A stretch of DNA of 64,000 bases from Methylobacterium organophilum (GCF_022179465.1 NZ_BPQV01000002.1:248001-312000), one strand, 5' to 3'; positions 8,094 through 16,786 are shown, counted from the first letter of the stretch. Notes: generated by a model from the sequence alone, not told the origin. Made by a program: numbers and translations.

Positions 8094-9185
8094 TCAGCGA
8101 TCCGGCGGAAGCACCGTGGCGCGCCGCGCTTCCAAGGTCTGCCACGCCACCAGGGACGGGAGACCCAGGGCGACGTCCGGCACACGCTTGATCAGCGACA
8201 GGGCGAGCGCGGTGTCGGCATCGATCCCGAAGAGCGAACCCACCACGACGAAGCCGCCCTCCTGCACCCCGAGGCCGCCCGGCACGGGAAAGGCCGCCGA
8301 CTTGATCGCCTGAGCGAGCGACTCGATGACCAGCGCCTCGAGCGGCCCGATCGCGATGCCGATGCAGGCGAGCGCGAGCCAGATCTCGGCGGCGCCCGCG
8401 ATCCACGCCATGAGGTGGAGCAGGAAGGACTGCGCGATGCGCCCGCGCCGGGCACGTGCCCAAAGCGCGTCGAGACAATCCTGAACGCTCTGCGTTCCGC
8501 CCGGCAGCGTGCCGGAAGCGGTCGGAGCGGCCTCCCGCATGAAGCGACGGCCAAGACCGGCGAGCTTGCGCTCGACGATGCGGGCGGCGCCGAGACGCTG
8601 AACGGCGAAGAAGGCGGCGAGGGCAAGCAGGGCGAGGCCGGCGATGTGGAGCGTCAGGTCCGCCATCGTGGCGGCCCGCTCCCCCTCGACCTGCCGCAGA
8701 AGGCCCACGCCGATGAGGGTGAAGACAAGCTGCGTCGCCACCTGGATCAGCATGTCGACGAGGAGGGAGGCGGCGGCCAGGGCGCCGGATACGCCCCAGA
8801 AGGTCAACAGCCGGCCGCCGACGAACTCGCCCCCGACGGAGGCCACCGGCAGGAGGGTGTTGATGCCCTCCCGCACGAACCGGAGCAGGATGCAGGGAGC
8901 TGCGCCGATCGGGGCGAGGCCTTCGAGGGGGCGTGCCCAGGCCAGGCCGCAGGTGGCGACGAGCATTGCCCGCCAGAGCACGATGGCGAAGAGCCCCGCA
9001 GGCCCGACCTTGGCGAAGGCGGCGCCGACCGCCGCCAGATCGTTCGTCGCGACGAGCCAGATGCCGAGCCCGAGGCCGAGGATGGTCCCGAAAAGGGGAA
9101 GGCGACTCAGCAGCGTGCGTCGGACCTCCCGGCCCGACACGGGCCGGCGCCTCTCGATCTCGCCGTGACCGGGCGTTCCCGCCAC
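8094..9185 (-). CDS. HpnL-like / UPF0104 (LPG synthase TM-domain) membrane protein
   Basis: A 363-residue integral membrane protein with about eight hydrophobic segments. It has the family motif near the C-terminus VPGGLGVQEGG, plus FVREGINTLLPVASVGGEFVG in the first half, as in the HpnL/TIGR03476 and lysylphosphatidylglycerol synthetase flippase-domain superfamily. HpnL-type proteins are found with hopanoid biosynthesis genes; no other hopanoid gene is visible here. The start is GTG at 9185; the ATG alternatives lie within the membrane region. A lipid or lipid-sugar transport role is inferred only from family. The 197 bases downstream (7897-8093) hold no recognisable gene. Confidence 0.75.
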   Translation of the reverse strand: MAGTPGHGEIERRRPVSGREVRRTLLSRLPLFGTILGLGLGIWLVATNDLAAVGAAFAKVGPAGLFAIVLWRAMLVATCGLAWARPLEGLAPIGAAPCILLRFVREGINTLLPVASVGGEFVGGRLLTFWGVSGALAAASLLVDMLIQVATQLVFTLIGVGLLRQVEGERAATMADLTLHIAGLALLALAAFFAVQRLGAARIVERKLAGLGRRFMREAAPTASGTLPGGTQSVQDCLDALWARARRGRIAQSFLLHLMAWIAGAAEIWLALACIGIAIGPLEALVIESLAQAIKSAAFPVPGGLGVQEGGFVVVGSLFGIDADTALALSLIKRVPDVALGLPSLVAWQTLEARRATVLPPDR

Positions 9186-9420
9186 GTTCGCCCCCGCCCG
9201 TTTTTGTTCCGCTCGTGCTGCCGATGCCCTATCGTGAAAGGGGCGATCCGGGCAATCTCCAGTCTCGCTTCGGCCCGTGCCGAGGTGGTCGACGCCTTAA
9301 ATTCGGCCGAAAAACGCGGGACTTCGGACCTCGTGCTGCCCGGGGCGGAGACGGTGCGAGATCGGCGCGGCCTGCGGACGCTCCCAGGTCGCGACGGCCG
9401 GGACTCAGGAAACCGACTGG

Positions 9421-10749
9421 ATGATCGTCGACGAGACCAAGCCGCCTGAGACGAAGACAGGATCGGGCGTGCAGGGCTTGATGAAGCTTGCCCGCCGTTC
9501 CCTGCCCGAGCTGCGGCGCAACGCCGAGACCATCATCCCGCTTCGGGAGGGCGGCGAGCGCTCCTTCCTGGACCGCACGCGGCGCAAGCTTGCCTGGACG
9601 CGCCTGCCCGGATTGGTGCCCGCCGATGCGCTGCCGGACGAGCGGCCCTCCGTGAAGCTGATGCGCAGCTTCGTGACCTTCGTGCTGCTCCCGACCGCGG
9701 TGATCGCGACCTATCTGTTCGTGTTCGCCTCCGACCAATGGGTCGTGGAATCCGAGTTCGCCGTGCGCGGCGCCGTCGAGCCGATGGAGGACATCGTCCT
9801 CGGCCCGACGACCCAGCTCCTGCAGAAGCACAACAGCCAGGACAGCTTCATCGTCCGCGAGTTCATCCGCAGCCGCCCCCTCGTGGAGGCGCTCGAGAAG
9901 GACATCGGCGTCGTGAAGATGTTCTCGCGGCCGGAAGCGGATTTCTGGGCGCGCTTCAATCCCGAGCGGCCGATCGAGTACCTGATGCGCTACTGGCGGC
10001 GGCAGGTCGAGGCACGGATCGACACGCTCTCGGGCGTCATCCACCTGAACGTGCGGACCTTCGCGCCGGAGGATTCGATGACGATCTCGCGGGAGATCAT
10101 CGCCCGCACGGAGATCTTCATCAACGAGCTGTCCCGGCGGGCGCAGGCGGACATGATCGCCCACTCGCAGAAGGACTTCGACGCCTCCTCCGAGCGCCTG
10201 AAGAAGGCCCGGGTCGCGTTGCAGGAGTTCCGCAACCGCTGGGGCATCATCGATCCGCTGGCGACCGCGAAGGCGACCGCGACGACCATCGAGTCGCTCA
10301 AGAAGGACAAGCTCACCGCGGAGAACGATCTGCGCGTCCTGCGCAGCTCGAATCTCGAGGAGAAGTCCCGCAGCATCCAGACCCTGGCCGCGCGGGTCGC
10401 TGCGCTCGACGCCCAGATCAACCAGCTCCAGGGGCGTCTGACCACGGCCGGGCTCAATTCGGACGCGGCCAACAACCTGACCCAGGCCCTGCTCGAATAC
10501 GAGCAGCTGATGATCGAGCAGACCGTCGCCGAGAAGATCAACGCGTCGACGCTGTTCCTGCTCGACCGCGCCCGGGTCATGGCCCGCAAGCAGCAGATCT
10601 TCCTGGCGACCTTCGTACCGCCGGCCCATCCGACCATGTCGCTCTACCCGGAGCGCTTCAACGCGACCTTCATCGCATTCTTCTGCTTCCTCACGATCTG
10701 GAGCTCGGCGAGTCTGATCGCGGCGGGCGTGCGCGACTCGCAGGTCTGA
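9421..10749 (+). CDS. Capsule polysaccharide export inner-membrane protein (KpsE/RkpR/BexC-like, PCP family)
   Basis: 442 residues with one hydrophobic segment near 83-103 after a basic cytosolic N-terminus, a long periplasmic region with coiled-coil character (residues about 240-350, rich in K/E/Q heptads), and a second membrane helix at the C-terminus (TFIAFFCFLTIW). The proline-containing stretch FVPPAHPTMSLYPER just before it is the PCP-family signature. This layout matches the KpsE/CtrB/BexC polysaccharide co-polymerases that bridge ABC capsule exporters to the outer membrane channel. AGGAAA precedes the ATG. KpsM/T/D partners are not in the window, and only a small unknown protein follows. 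Membrane family is sure; the exported polymer is not. Confidence 0.85.
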   Translation: MIVDETKPPETKTGSGVQGLMKLARRSLPELRRNAETIIPLREGGERSFLDRTRRKLAWTRLPGLVPADALPDERPSVKLMRSFVTFVLLPTAVIATYLFVFASDQWVVESEFAVRGAVEPMEDIVLGPTTQLLQKHNSQDSFIVREFIRSRPLVEALEKDIGVVKMFSRPEADFWARFNPERPIEYLMRYWRRQVEARIDTLSGVIHLNVRTFAPEDSMTISREIIARTEIFINELSRRAQADMIAHSQKDFDASSERLKKARVALQEFRNRWGIIDPLATAKATATTIESLKKDKLTAENDLRVLRSSNLEEKSRSIQTLAARVAALDAQINQLQGRLTTAGLNSDAANNLTQALLEYEQLMIEQTVAEKINASTLFLLDRARVMARKQQIFLATFVPPAHPTMSLYPERFNATFIAFFCFLTIWSSASLIAAGVRDSQV

Positions 10750-10762
10750 CGGAGCGGCTCAG

Positions 10763-11047
10763 GTGTCGAACTTCACCGATCTGGTCGCCCGGGCCGTGCA
10801 TCCGGGCATGAACCGGGAGGAGCGGGAAAAGGTCTACGACGTGGTGCGCGCCGCCGTGCTGCGGCTGCAGGAGCGCGAAGGGCTGGACGCCGGCGATCCG
10901 CGGTCGGCGCTTCAGCACCATCTCGTGGAGGAGACCATTCGCGACGTCGAGTTCGACATCGTCCGCGTCACCACCCTTGAGGCGCTCAAGAGGGCGAAAG
11001 CGGCTCAGGACGCGGAGGCCAGCGGCCGCAAGAGCGGCCCGGGCTAG
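10763..11047 (+). CDS. Small conserved-looking protein of unknown function
   Basis: 94 residues, mostly helical, charged, no signal peptide or membrane segment. It starts at GTG 10763, with GGAG a few bases upstream and only 13 bases after the KpsE-like gene, so the two are very probably one transcript. Visible features: an N-terminal FTDLVARAVHPGMNREEREKVYDVVR region and a basic, low-complexity C-terminus. I do not recognise the family. The position suggests a cytosolic partner or regulator of the polysaccharide export protein. Followed by a hairpin at 11088. Confidence 0.65.
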   Translation: MSNFTDLVARAVHPGMNREEREKVYDVVRAAVLRLQEREGLDAGDPRSALQHHLVEETIRDVEFDIVRVTTLEALKRAKAAQDAEASGRKSGPG

Positions 11048-11087
11048 ACCCGGCCCTCTCTCGCAAAGAGCATAACGGATCCGACGA

Positions 11088-11109
11088 GAGCCCGGGCGCT
11101 GCCGGGCTC
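11088..11109. terminator. Hairpin between convergent genes
   Basis: Perfect 8-bp stem GAGCCCGG (11088-11095) / CCGGGCTC (11102-11109) with a 6-base loop, between the convergent ends at 11047 (plus) and 11123 (minus). There is no T-run on either strand; it is probably a bidirectional transcription end or 3' stabiliser. Confidence 0.45.
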
Positions 11110-11122
11110 CAACTCGTCTGCG

Positions 11123-12487
11123 TCAGCCGTAAGCCGCCATCGAGCGCACGCTGCCCGGCTCGGCGACGCTGATGCCGGCATCGACATATTCGTTCAGCTT
11201 GTTGCGCAGCGTCCGGATCGAGATCCCGAGGATGCGCGCCGCATGGGTGCGGTTGCCCAGGCAGTGGTCCAGGGTGTCGAGGATCAGGTCGCGTTCGACA
11301 TCCGCCACGGTGCGTCCGACCAGCCCCCGGGTCGCGGCCTCCGCCGCGATCACCGCGCGCTCGGCAGGCCCGGCGGCCGACGCGATGGCGTCGCCTTCGG
11401 GGGTGAGGACGGCTTCGGGGCCGATCTCGCTGCCGGAGGCGAGGAGCACCGCGCGGTGGAGCGTGTTCTCCAGTTCGCGCACGTTGCCCTTCCAGGGGCT
11501 CTTGGCGACCAGGGACATCGCCTCGCGGGATAGCGGACGCACCGGCAGCCCGTTCACCTCTGCATATTTGCGCGCGAAGAAGCCCGCGAGCTCGAGGATG
11601 TCGGCCGGTCGCTCGCGCAGGGCCGGCAGGCGCAGGTGCACGACGTTGAGCCGGTAGTAGAGGTCCTCCCGGAAGGTGCCCTTCTTCACCTCCTCCGCCA
11701 GATTGCGGTTCGAGGTGGCGAGGATCCGGATGTCGACCTTCACCGGGGCCGAACCGCCGACCCGGTCGATCACCCGCTCCTGAATGGCCCGCAGAAGCTT
11801 GGATTGCAGGCGGACGTCCATCTCCGAGATCTCGTCGAGGAGCAGGGTGCCGCCATTGGCCTCCTCGAACCGGCCGATGCGCCGGGCGACGGCACCGGTG
11901 AAGGCGCCCTTCTCGTGCCCGAACAGCTCGGACTCGAGCAGCGCCTCGGGAATCGCCGCGCAGTTCACGGAGACGAAGGCGCGGTTCGCCCGGTTCGAGC
12001 GGGCATGGACGTGGCGGGCGAGCACTTCCTTGCCGGTGCCGCTCTCGCCGGTGATCAGCACGGAGGCCTCGGAGCGGGCGACCTGTTCGGCGAGCTTGAC
12101 CACGCGCTCCATCGCGGGATCGCGCCAGACGAAGCTGCGGCCATCGGCGGCCACCGCTTCCAGCACCGCGGCGATCATCTCGGGATCGGGGGGGAGGGGG
12201 ATGTATTCCTTCGCGCCGGCCTGGATCGCGGCCACCGCGGCCTGCGTGTCCGGGGAGGTGCCGCAGGCGACGACGGGGGTGCGGATGCGCTCCTCGCCGA
12301 GCGCCCCGACGAGGCCGCGGATATCGAGGCTCACCTCGACCATCACTAGGTCACCGCCCTTGGCGCGCAGGCTCGCCAGACCCTGCTCGACGCTGTCGGC
12401 GTGAGTCACGGCCGCGCCGCGGTTCATGGCGATCTTCGAGGCCGTGACGAGCGCGCCCGAGAGCCGTCCGATGATGAGGAGCCGCAT
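11123..12487 (-). CDS. flbD: Sigma54-dependent flagellar transcription regulator FlbD
   Basis: An NtrC-type activator of late flagellar genes. From the chosen ATG (12487) the protein has 454 residues. A receiver-like N-terminus (1-115) has Glu51 (VMVEVSLD) where the phospho-acceptor Asp is expected. The AAA+ domain has Walker A GESGTGKE (147-154), the sigma54 loop GAFTGA (194-199) and Walker B LLLDEIS, and the Fis-type HTH ends with [19 protein letters not shown]. The in-frame ATG at 12514 is also open, but Caulobacter FlbD begins MRLLVVG, matching the start at 12487, which has GGAA upstream. It is the last gene of the fliF-fliG-fliH-fliN-flbD operon, as in Caulobacter. FliX, its usual trans-acting partner, is not in the window. 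Confidence 0.93.
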   Translation of the reverse strand: MRLLIIGRLSGALVTASKIAMNRGAAVTHADSVEQGLASLRAKGGDLVMVEVSLDIRGLVGALGEERIRTPVVACGTSPDTQAAVAAIQAGAKEYIPLPPDPEMIAAVLEAVAADGRSFVWRDPAMERVVKLAEQVARSEASVLITGESGTGKEVLARHVHARSNRANRAFVSVNCAAIPEALLESELFGHEKGAFTGAVARRIGRFEEANGGTLLLDEISEMDVRLQSKLLRAIQERVIDRVGGSAPVKVDIRILATSNRNLAEEVKKGTFREDLYYRLNVVHLRLPALRERPADILELAGFFARKYAEVNGLPVRPLSREAMSLVAKSPWKGNVRELENTLHRAVLLASGSEIGPEAVLTPEGDAIASAAGPAERAVIAAEAATRGLVGRTVADVERDLILDTLDHCLGNRTHAARILGISIRTLRNKLNEYVDAGISVAEPGSVRSMAAYG

Positions 12488-12519
12488 GGCTTGGGTTCCG
12501 TTCCGCAGGTTCATCGTTC

Positions 12520-12540
12520 AGGCCCGGCGCCGCCGGGCCT
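12520..12540. repeat. Intercistronic palindrome between fliN and flbD
   Basis: AGGCCCGGCG (12520-12529) and CGCCGGGCCT (12531-12540) are perfect arms around one base, forming a strong GC hairpin just after the fliN stop and before flbD. With no T-run it is more likely an RNA-processing or stability element than a terminator. Confidence 0.5.
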
Positions 12541-12546
12541 GGGACG

Positions 12547-12894
12547 TCAGTGGTCGTTCTTGATGATCTCGGTCATGGTGACGCCGAGGCGTTCCTCGAC
12601 CAGCACCACCTCGCCGCGGGCGACGAGCCGGTTGTTGACGAAGATGTCGATCGCCTCGCCGACCTTGCGGTCGAGTTCGAGCACGGCACCCGGCCCGAGC
12701 CGCAGCAGGTCGCCGATCGGCATCCGCGAGGAGCCGAGCACGGCGGAGACCACCACCGGCACGTCGAAGACCTGCTCGAGATCGGCCGCCGTCTTCGGCG
12801 TCGTCGGCACGTCGCGGACCGATTCGGGACCGAGGTCGTCGAAGGAGACGTCGTCTCCGTTGAGCTGCGGCAGATGGAAATCATCGGTCGACAT
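12547..12894 (-). CDS. fliN: Flagellar motor switch protein FliN
   Basis: 115 residues with an acidic, variable N-terminus (to about 35) and a single SpoA/SPOA domain: VFDVPVVVSAVLGSSRMPIGDLLRLGPGAVLELDR, then VNNRLVARGEVVLVEERLGVTMTEI, the standard FliN ending. It forms the base of the C-ring with FliM and FliG and binds the FliH-FliI export complex. Located between fliH and flbD in the operon, 14 bases after fliH. Length is normal for the alphaproteobacterial family. FliM is not in the window. Confidence 0.94.
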   Translation of the reverse strand: MSTDDFHLPQLNGDDVSFDDLGPESVRDVPTTPKTAADLEQVFDVPVVVSAVLGSSRMPIGDLLRLGPGAVLELDRKVGEAIDIFVNNRLVARGEVVLVEERLGVTMTEIIKNDH

Positions 12895-12908
12895 GGCGCG
12901 CTCGCGGC

Positions 12909-13523
12909 TCAGAGGTCGGGAAAGGCGGACAGGCCGAGGGCTTCGAGCACCGCGGCTTCGATACGGTCACGCTCGCGGGTGATGCCGCCGTCCGCCCATT
13001 CGATACGGGCATCGCCGACCGGCATCTCCGGTTCGCCCATCACCACGAGGCGGCCTTCGAACCCACGCTCGCGGGCGAGCCGCTTGATCAGGGCTTCGGT
13101 CTCGTCGACCAGGCTCTCGTGCACCCGCACGACGAGATGCGGCACCCCGCGCAGGTGCTGGAGCGCCGCACGCGCCGCCTCCTCCACCCCGGCAAGGGGC
13201 TTGGCGGCGAGGGCATCGCCCGCGAGCTTGCGGGCGAGCAGAAGGGCGAAGGCGGTCGCCTGCTCCTCGCGCTCCGCATCCCGCGCGTCGGATTGCGACA
13301 ACAGGCCGGCCGTGGCGAGGCCGAGGCGTGTCAGGGCATCGGCGAGACGGGCCTGAACCTGGGCCTGGGCCTCGGCGCGGCCTTCCTGCAAGCCGCGGGC
13401 ATATCCGCGCGCTTCGGCCTCCGAGGCCGCCACGGCCTCCCGGGCGGCAGCCTCCTTCTCGGCCGCCGTCTCGCCCTTCGGGCGGCGGAAATCGTTGTCG
13501 AAGAGGAAGGGACGGGCGCTCAA
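12909..13523 (-). CDS. fliH: Flagellar export regulator FliH (FlbE-like)
   Basis: 204 residues. It has an N-terminal KxAAxREAVAASEAEARGYARGLQEGR helix with the Gly-rich GxxxG-like spacing seen in FliH, and a C-terminal domain resembling the V-ATPase E subunit (VVRVHESLVDETEALIKRLARERG, then DARIEWADGGITRERDRIEAAV with the W..GG turn of FliH). FliH binds and restrains the export ATPase FliI. Its ATG overlaps the fliG stop (ATGA, 13520-13523), and it occupies the flbE position of the Caulobacter operon. Family similarity is weaker than for FliG/FliN, but context makes the call firm. Confidence 0.87.
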   Translation of the reverse strand: MSARPFLFDNDFRRPKGETAAEKEAAAREAVAASEAEARGYARGLQEGRAEAQAQVQARLADALTRLGLATAGLLSQSDARDAEREEQATAFALLLARKLAGDALAAKPLAGVEEAARAALQHLRGVPHLVVRVHESLVDETEALIKRLARERGFEGRLVVMGEPEMPVGDARIEWADGGITRERDRIEAAVLEALGLSAFPDL

Positions 13524-14572
13524 TAGACCAGCTCCTCCTCACCGCCGTTCTTGGCAATCATGATCTCGCCCTTCTCCGCGAGGTCCTTGGCGAGTTCGGT
13601 CATCTTGGCCTGCGCCTCGTCGACCTCCTTCAGGCGGATCGGCCCCATGGAGCCCATCTCGTCCGTGAGGTTCTTGGCGGCGCGGGTCGACATCTGGCCC
13701 ATGAAGAAGCTGCGCACGCGCTCGTCGGCGCCCTTGAGCGCACGGCACAGGGTCTCGTTGTCCACCTTGCGCATCAGGGTCTGCACGGAGCCCGGATCGA
13801 GCTTGAGCAGATCCTCGAAGGTGAACATCAGCTCGCGGATGCGCTTGGCCGAACCGCGGTTGGCCTGATCGAGGGCGGCGAGGAAGCGGGCCTCGGTCTG
13901 GCGGTCGAAGGCGTTGAACACGTCCGCCATCAGCTCGTGGGCGTCGCGGCGCGTGGTCTGCGCGATGGTCGAGACGAACTCGACGCGCAGGGTCTCTTCG
14001 ATGTGACGGAGGGCTTCCTTCTGCACGGTCTCCATCCGCAGCATGCGGGTGAGAACGTCGATCGCGAATTCCTCGGGCAGGATGGTCAGGACCCTGGCCG
14101 CGTAGTCGGAGCGCACCTTCGAGAGAACGACGGCGACGGTCTGGGGGTACTCGTTGCGCAGGAAGGCGGCGAGGATCTCCGGGTCGATCTGGGTCAGGCT
14201 GCCCCAGACGCGCTTGCCGGAGGCGCCCTTGATCTCCGCCATGATCGCGGAGACCTGCTCGGGCGGGAAGATCTTGAGCAGCAGCGATTCCGTGCGCTCG
14301 AAATTCGAGGTGATGCCGCCGCCGGTGGACAGGCGGGAGACGAAGTCGACGATCAGGCGCTCGACGGTCTCGGCCTCCAGCGAGCCGAGCTGCACCATGG
14401 CGTGCGAGACCTTCTTGACCTCGTCCTCGTCCAGCATCTGCCAGATCGGGGCGCCCTCCGAATCGCCGAGCAGAAGAAGGAGGGCAGCCGCACGCTGCGG
14501 CCCGGGCATGGACGCGAAGCCGGACGAAGCGATCGCCTCTTCCGCTGCCTTGAAGTTCACGCCCGCCGACAT
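13520..14572 (-). CDS. fliG: Flagellar motor switch protein FliG
   Basis: 350 residues, the rotor protein that contacts the stator MotA. An N-terminal FliF-binding domain is followed by the FliG middle domain with PQTVAVVLSKV (family form PQTiAlvLS) and FPPEQ, and by the C-terminal torque helix with FTFEDLLKLDPGSVQTLMRKVD and FMGQMSTRAAKNLTDEM, the charged-residue region. Ends with the common acidic/Gly-Gly tail. It starts 54 bases after the fliF stop. Normal length for the family. Confidence 0.96.
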   Translation of the reverse strand: MSAGVNFKAAEEAIASSGFASMPGPQRAAALLLLLGDSEGAPIWQMLDEDEVKKVSHAMVQLGSLEAETVERLIVDFVSRLSTGGGITSNFERTESLLLKIFPPEQVSAIMAEIKGASGKRVWGSLTQIDPEILAAFLRNEYPQTVAVVLSKVRSDYAARVLTILPEEFAIDVLTRMLRMETVQKEALRHIEETLRVEFVSTIAQTTRRDAHELMADVFNAFDRQTEARFLAALDQANRGSAKRIRELMFTFEDLLKLDPGSVQTLMRKVDNETLCRALKGADERVRSFFMGQMSTRAAKNLTDEMGSMGPIRLKEVDEAQAKMTELAKDLAEKGEIMIAKNGGEEELVY

Positions 14573-14626
14573 GTCCGGTTCCTAAATCCTCTCCGATCCC
14601 AACTTTCCCGCGTCTTTCCCTGTGTC

Positions 14627-16246
14627 TCAGCCGTCATGGATCCAGTTGCGCAGCACCTCGACAGTCTCGGTCGGGCTGGAGCGCACCATCTCGACGACGC
14701 GCTCCACGGTCTCCGCCTGGATCTTGCCGGTGAGCTTGGCACGCTCGAGGAAGGCGGCGGCGGGGCTTTCCGGCGGGGCCGGCGCAGCCATTCCCTCCGG
14801 CCCCGCGACGGCGAGGGCCGCGGCGGCCCCGGCGGGCAGCGCCACCAGGGGGGCTTCCGATTCGAGGACCCGGCGCAGCAGGGGACGCACCACCGTCAGC
14901 AGCACGATCACGGTCAGCAGCGCGAGCACGCCGAGCTCGACCAGACGCATCACGTCTTCCTTGGTCGGGCTGAGCAGGGATTGCAGCAGGCCCGGCTCCG
15001 CGAAATCCACCGGCGCGGGCGTCTCGGCGAAGCGGAGGTTCACCACCTCCACCTGATCGCCGCGGGCTTTGTCGAAGCCGACCGCGGTGCGCACCAGCGC
15101 GGTGATGCGCTCGAGCTCGGCCGCCGGCCGCGGCTGGTAGGCGGGCTTTCCGTCGGCGCCCGGCGCGTAGAGGCCATCGACCAGCACCGCGACCGAAAGG
15201 CGCTTCACGCGGCCGCCTTCGAGAACCTCGGTCTTGGTGACGCGCGAAATCTCGTAATTCGTGGTCTCCTCGTTCTTCTGCGAGGAATCCTTCTGGCTCT
15301 GGTTGCCCTGGGGCTGGTTCGCGCCGGGCAGTTCGTTGCCCACCGATACCTGGCCCTCGCTGCCCCCGGTGAGGGCGTTCTCGCTGCGGGTCTGAGAGGA
15401 GCGCACGACACGGCTCTCGGGATCATAGGTCTCAGAACGGCTCTCGACGCGGTTCAGGTCGAGCTCGGCCGAGACCTGCACGCGCGTCCGGCCCGGGCCG
15501 ACGATACCGGCGACGATGTCCTCGATCTGGGAGCGCAGGCGGCGCTCGATTCCGGCCTGCTTCTCCTCGAAGGCGGCGGCACCGTCCGCCTCCTCGCCAC
15601 GGGCGCCGTCCGCCAGGAGCCGGCCGCGCTCGTCGACGATGGAGACCCGCTCGGGTTTGAGGCCCTCTACGGAGGAGGCGGCGAGGTGGCGGATGGCGCG
15701 GACCTGGCCGGCATCGAGCTCGCCCATGAGCTTGAGCACGATCGCCGCGCTCGGGGCTTCGCGGTCGCGCTCGAAGAGGCGCCGTTCCGGAAGCACGAGA
15801 TGGACCCGGGCGGCCTGGACGCGGCCGATGGCGCGGATCGAGCGGGCAAGCTCGCCCTCCAGCGCCCGCAGGTGATTCACGTTCTGGACGAAGTTGGTCG
15901 AGGAGAAGGCGTCGCCCTTGTCGAAGATCTCGTAGCCGATGCCCCCTTGCGAGGGCAGGCCCTTGCCGGCGAGGTCCATGCGCAGGCGCGCGAGGTCGGG
16001 GCGGGGCGCCAGAATCGTCTGCCCGGCATCGCCCCGGGTCTCGTAGACGATGCCGCGGGCGTCGAGGTCGCGGATCACCGCGGCGGAATCCTGCATCGAC
16101 AGGTCCGCGAAGAGCACGCCCATGTCGGGGCGCGAGACCCGGGTGATCACGACCGCGAAGAAGCCGATCAGGATCATCGTCACCGCCGCCATGGCGGCGA
16201 GACGGGCCGGTCCGAGCTTCGTCACCAGATCGAGAACGGCCTTCAC
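14627..16246 (-). CDS. fliF: Flagellar MS-ring protein FliF
   Basis: 539 residues forming the membrane MS-ring. One N-terminal TM helix lies around residues 17-38 (MAAVTMILIGFFAVVITRV), followed by the YscJ/FliF ring-building motifs (LFADLS, GGIGYEIFDKGDAFSSTNFVQNVNHLRALEGELARSI, RVHLVLPERRLFERD). A long periplasmic stretch and a second TM near 435-455 (LALLTVIVLLTVVRPLL) precede a short cytosolic tail ending FLERAKLTGK...NWIHDG, the FliG-binding end. The start is GTG at 16246, placing the TM correctly. It is the first gene of the operon; a CtrA-like site lies about 70 bases upstream. Confidence 0.96.
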   Translation of the reverse strand: MKAVLDLVTKLGPARLAAMAAVTMILIGFFAVVITRVSRPDMGVLFADLSMQDSAAVIRDLDARGIVYETRGDAGQTILAPRPDLARLRMDLAGKGLPSQGGIGYEIFDKGDAFSSTNFVQNVNHLRALEGELARSIRAIGRVQAARVHLVLPERRLFERDREAPSAAIVLKLMGELDAGQVRAIRHLAASSVEGLKPERVSIVDERGRLLADGARGEEADGAAAFEEKQAGIERRLRSQIEDIVAGIVGPGRTRVQVSAELDLNRVESRSETYDPESRVVRSSQTRSENALTGGSEGQVSVGNELPGANQPQGNQSQKDSSQKNEETTNYEISRVTKTEVLEGGRVKRLSVAVLVDGLYAPGADGKPAYQPRPAAELERITALVRTAVGFDKARGDQVEVVNLRFAETPAPVDFAEPGLLQSLLSPTKEDVMRLVELGVLALLTVIVLLTVVRPLLRRVLESEAPLVALPAGAAAALAVAGPEGMAAPAPPESPAAAFLERAKLTGKIQAETVERVVEMVRSSPTETVEVLRNWIHDG

Positions 16247-16313
16247 GATACGCGCCCACGCAAACGAGTGCGGCCCGCCCCGGACCGCTCGGCAAAAATT
16301 GCCCGGTGCGTGG

Positions 16314-16329
16314 TTAGCGGGTCGTTAAC
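16314..16329. promoter_or_regulatory. Near-consensus CtrA site upstream of fliF
   Basis: TTAG-N7-TTAAC at 16314-16329, one base off the CtrA consensus TTAA-N7-TTAA(C). It lies 68-83 bases before the fliF start, where CtrA activates the class II fliF operon in Caulobacter. Motif and position seen; binding inferred. Confidence 0.5.
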
Positions 16330-16367
16330 GCCGGGCCTGTTCGCGTGAACGAATGCGTGAAACAGCG

Positions 16368-16400
16368 AAGGCCGCGCACCGCTTTCGCGGGCGCGGCCTT
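16368..16400 (-). terminator. Hairpin downstream of sciP
   Basis: Perfect 10-bp stem AAGGCCGCGC (16368-16377) / GCGCGGCCTT (16391-16400), 13-base loop, 35 bases after the sciP stop on the minus strand. The bases after it (CGCTGTTTCACG on the minus strand) are only weakly U-rich. Confidence 0.5.
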
Positions 16401-16434
16401 CTGGCCGAAACGAGTCCCCGAGGGGGCGGGAAGC

Positions 16435-16710
16435 TCAGTGTCGGTAGTGCTGGATCCGGGTGGTGCGCAGGCCCGCGAGCCCGTGCTGATCGATCGAGTA
16501 CTGCCAGCTGAGGAATTCCTCGGTCGTCAGCGTGTAGCGCTGGCAGGCTTCCTCCAGGCTGAGGAGGCCGCCGCGAACCGCGGCCACGACTTCCGCCTTG
16601 CGGCGGATCACCCAGCGGCGGGTGGAGACCGGCGGAAGATCCGCGATCGTCAGGGGGCTGCCATCGGGCCCGATCACGTACTTCACTCGCGGGCGAGGTG
16701 TCTCGGTCAT
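16435..16710 (-). CDS. sciP: DUF1153 protein, CtrA inhibitor SciP
   Basis: 91 residues, the compact DUF1153 HTH protein. Motifs: VKYVIGPDGSPLTIADLPP, TRRWVIRRKAEVVAAVRGGLLSLEEACQRY, and TTEEFLSWQ followed by a basic tail (GLRTTRIQHYRH). In Caulobacter this protein (SciP) binds CtrA and blocks activation of flagellar and cell-cycle promoters. Here it sits immediately upstream of fliF and downstream of flgD, inside the flagellar block. Its upstream region has a CtrA-like half-matched motif and a palindrome, consistent with feedback control. The second half resembles the RITTEFL region of transposase-type HTHs, but length and motif are SciP-like. Confidence 0.9.
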   Translation of the reverse strand: MTETPRPRVKYVIGPDGSPLTIADLPPVSTRRWVIRRKAEVVAAVRGGLLSLEEACQRYTLTTEEFLSWQYSIDQHGLAGLRTTRIQHYRH

Positions 16711-16763
16711 GCTACGCTCTACACTCGACTGACCTGTCGAGTTCGGACGCTACTTGCGCCCGC

Positions 16764-16778
16764 TTAAAAGTTCTTGAA
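16764..16778. promoter_or_regulatory. CtrA-like motif upstream of sciP
   Basis: TTAA-N7-TGAA (16764-16778) lies 54 bases upstream of the sciP ATG, one mismatch from TTAA-N7-TTAA. sciP is itself CtrA-activated in Caulobacter, so the position is meaningful, though short motifs of this kind occur by chance. Confidence 0.4.
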
Positions 16779-16786
16779 GCGGGTCG

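Noticed and set aside
7611-9449. Plus-strand frame running through bphO and opposite the HpnL-like gene
   Set aside because: Out of frame with bphO and antisense to a membrane protein with a family motif; Arg/Ala-rich without domains.
13328-16348. Plus-strand frame of about 1000 codons opposite fliH, fliG and fliF
   Set aside because: Antisense shadow of well-supported flagellar genes; no domain, no ribosome site, composition typical of a codon-position artefact.
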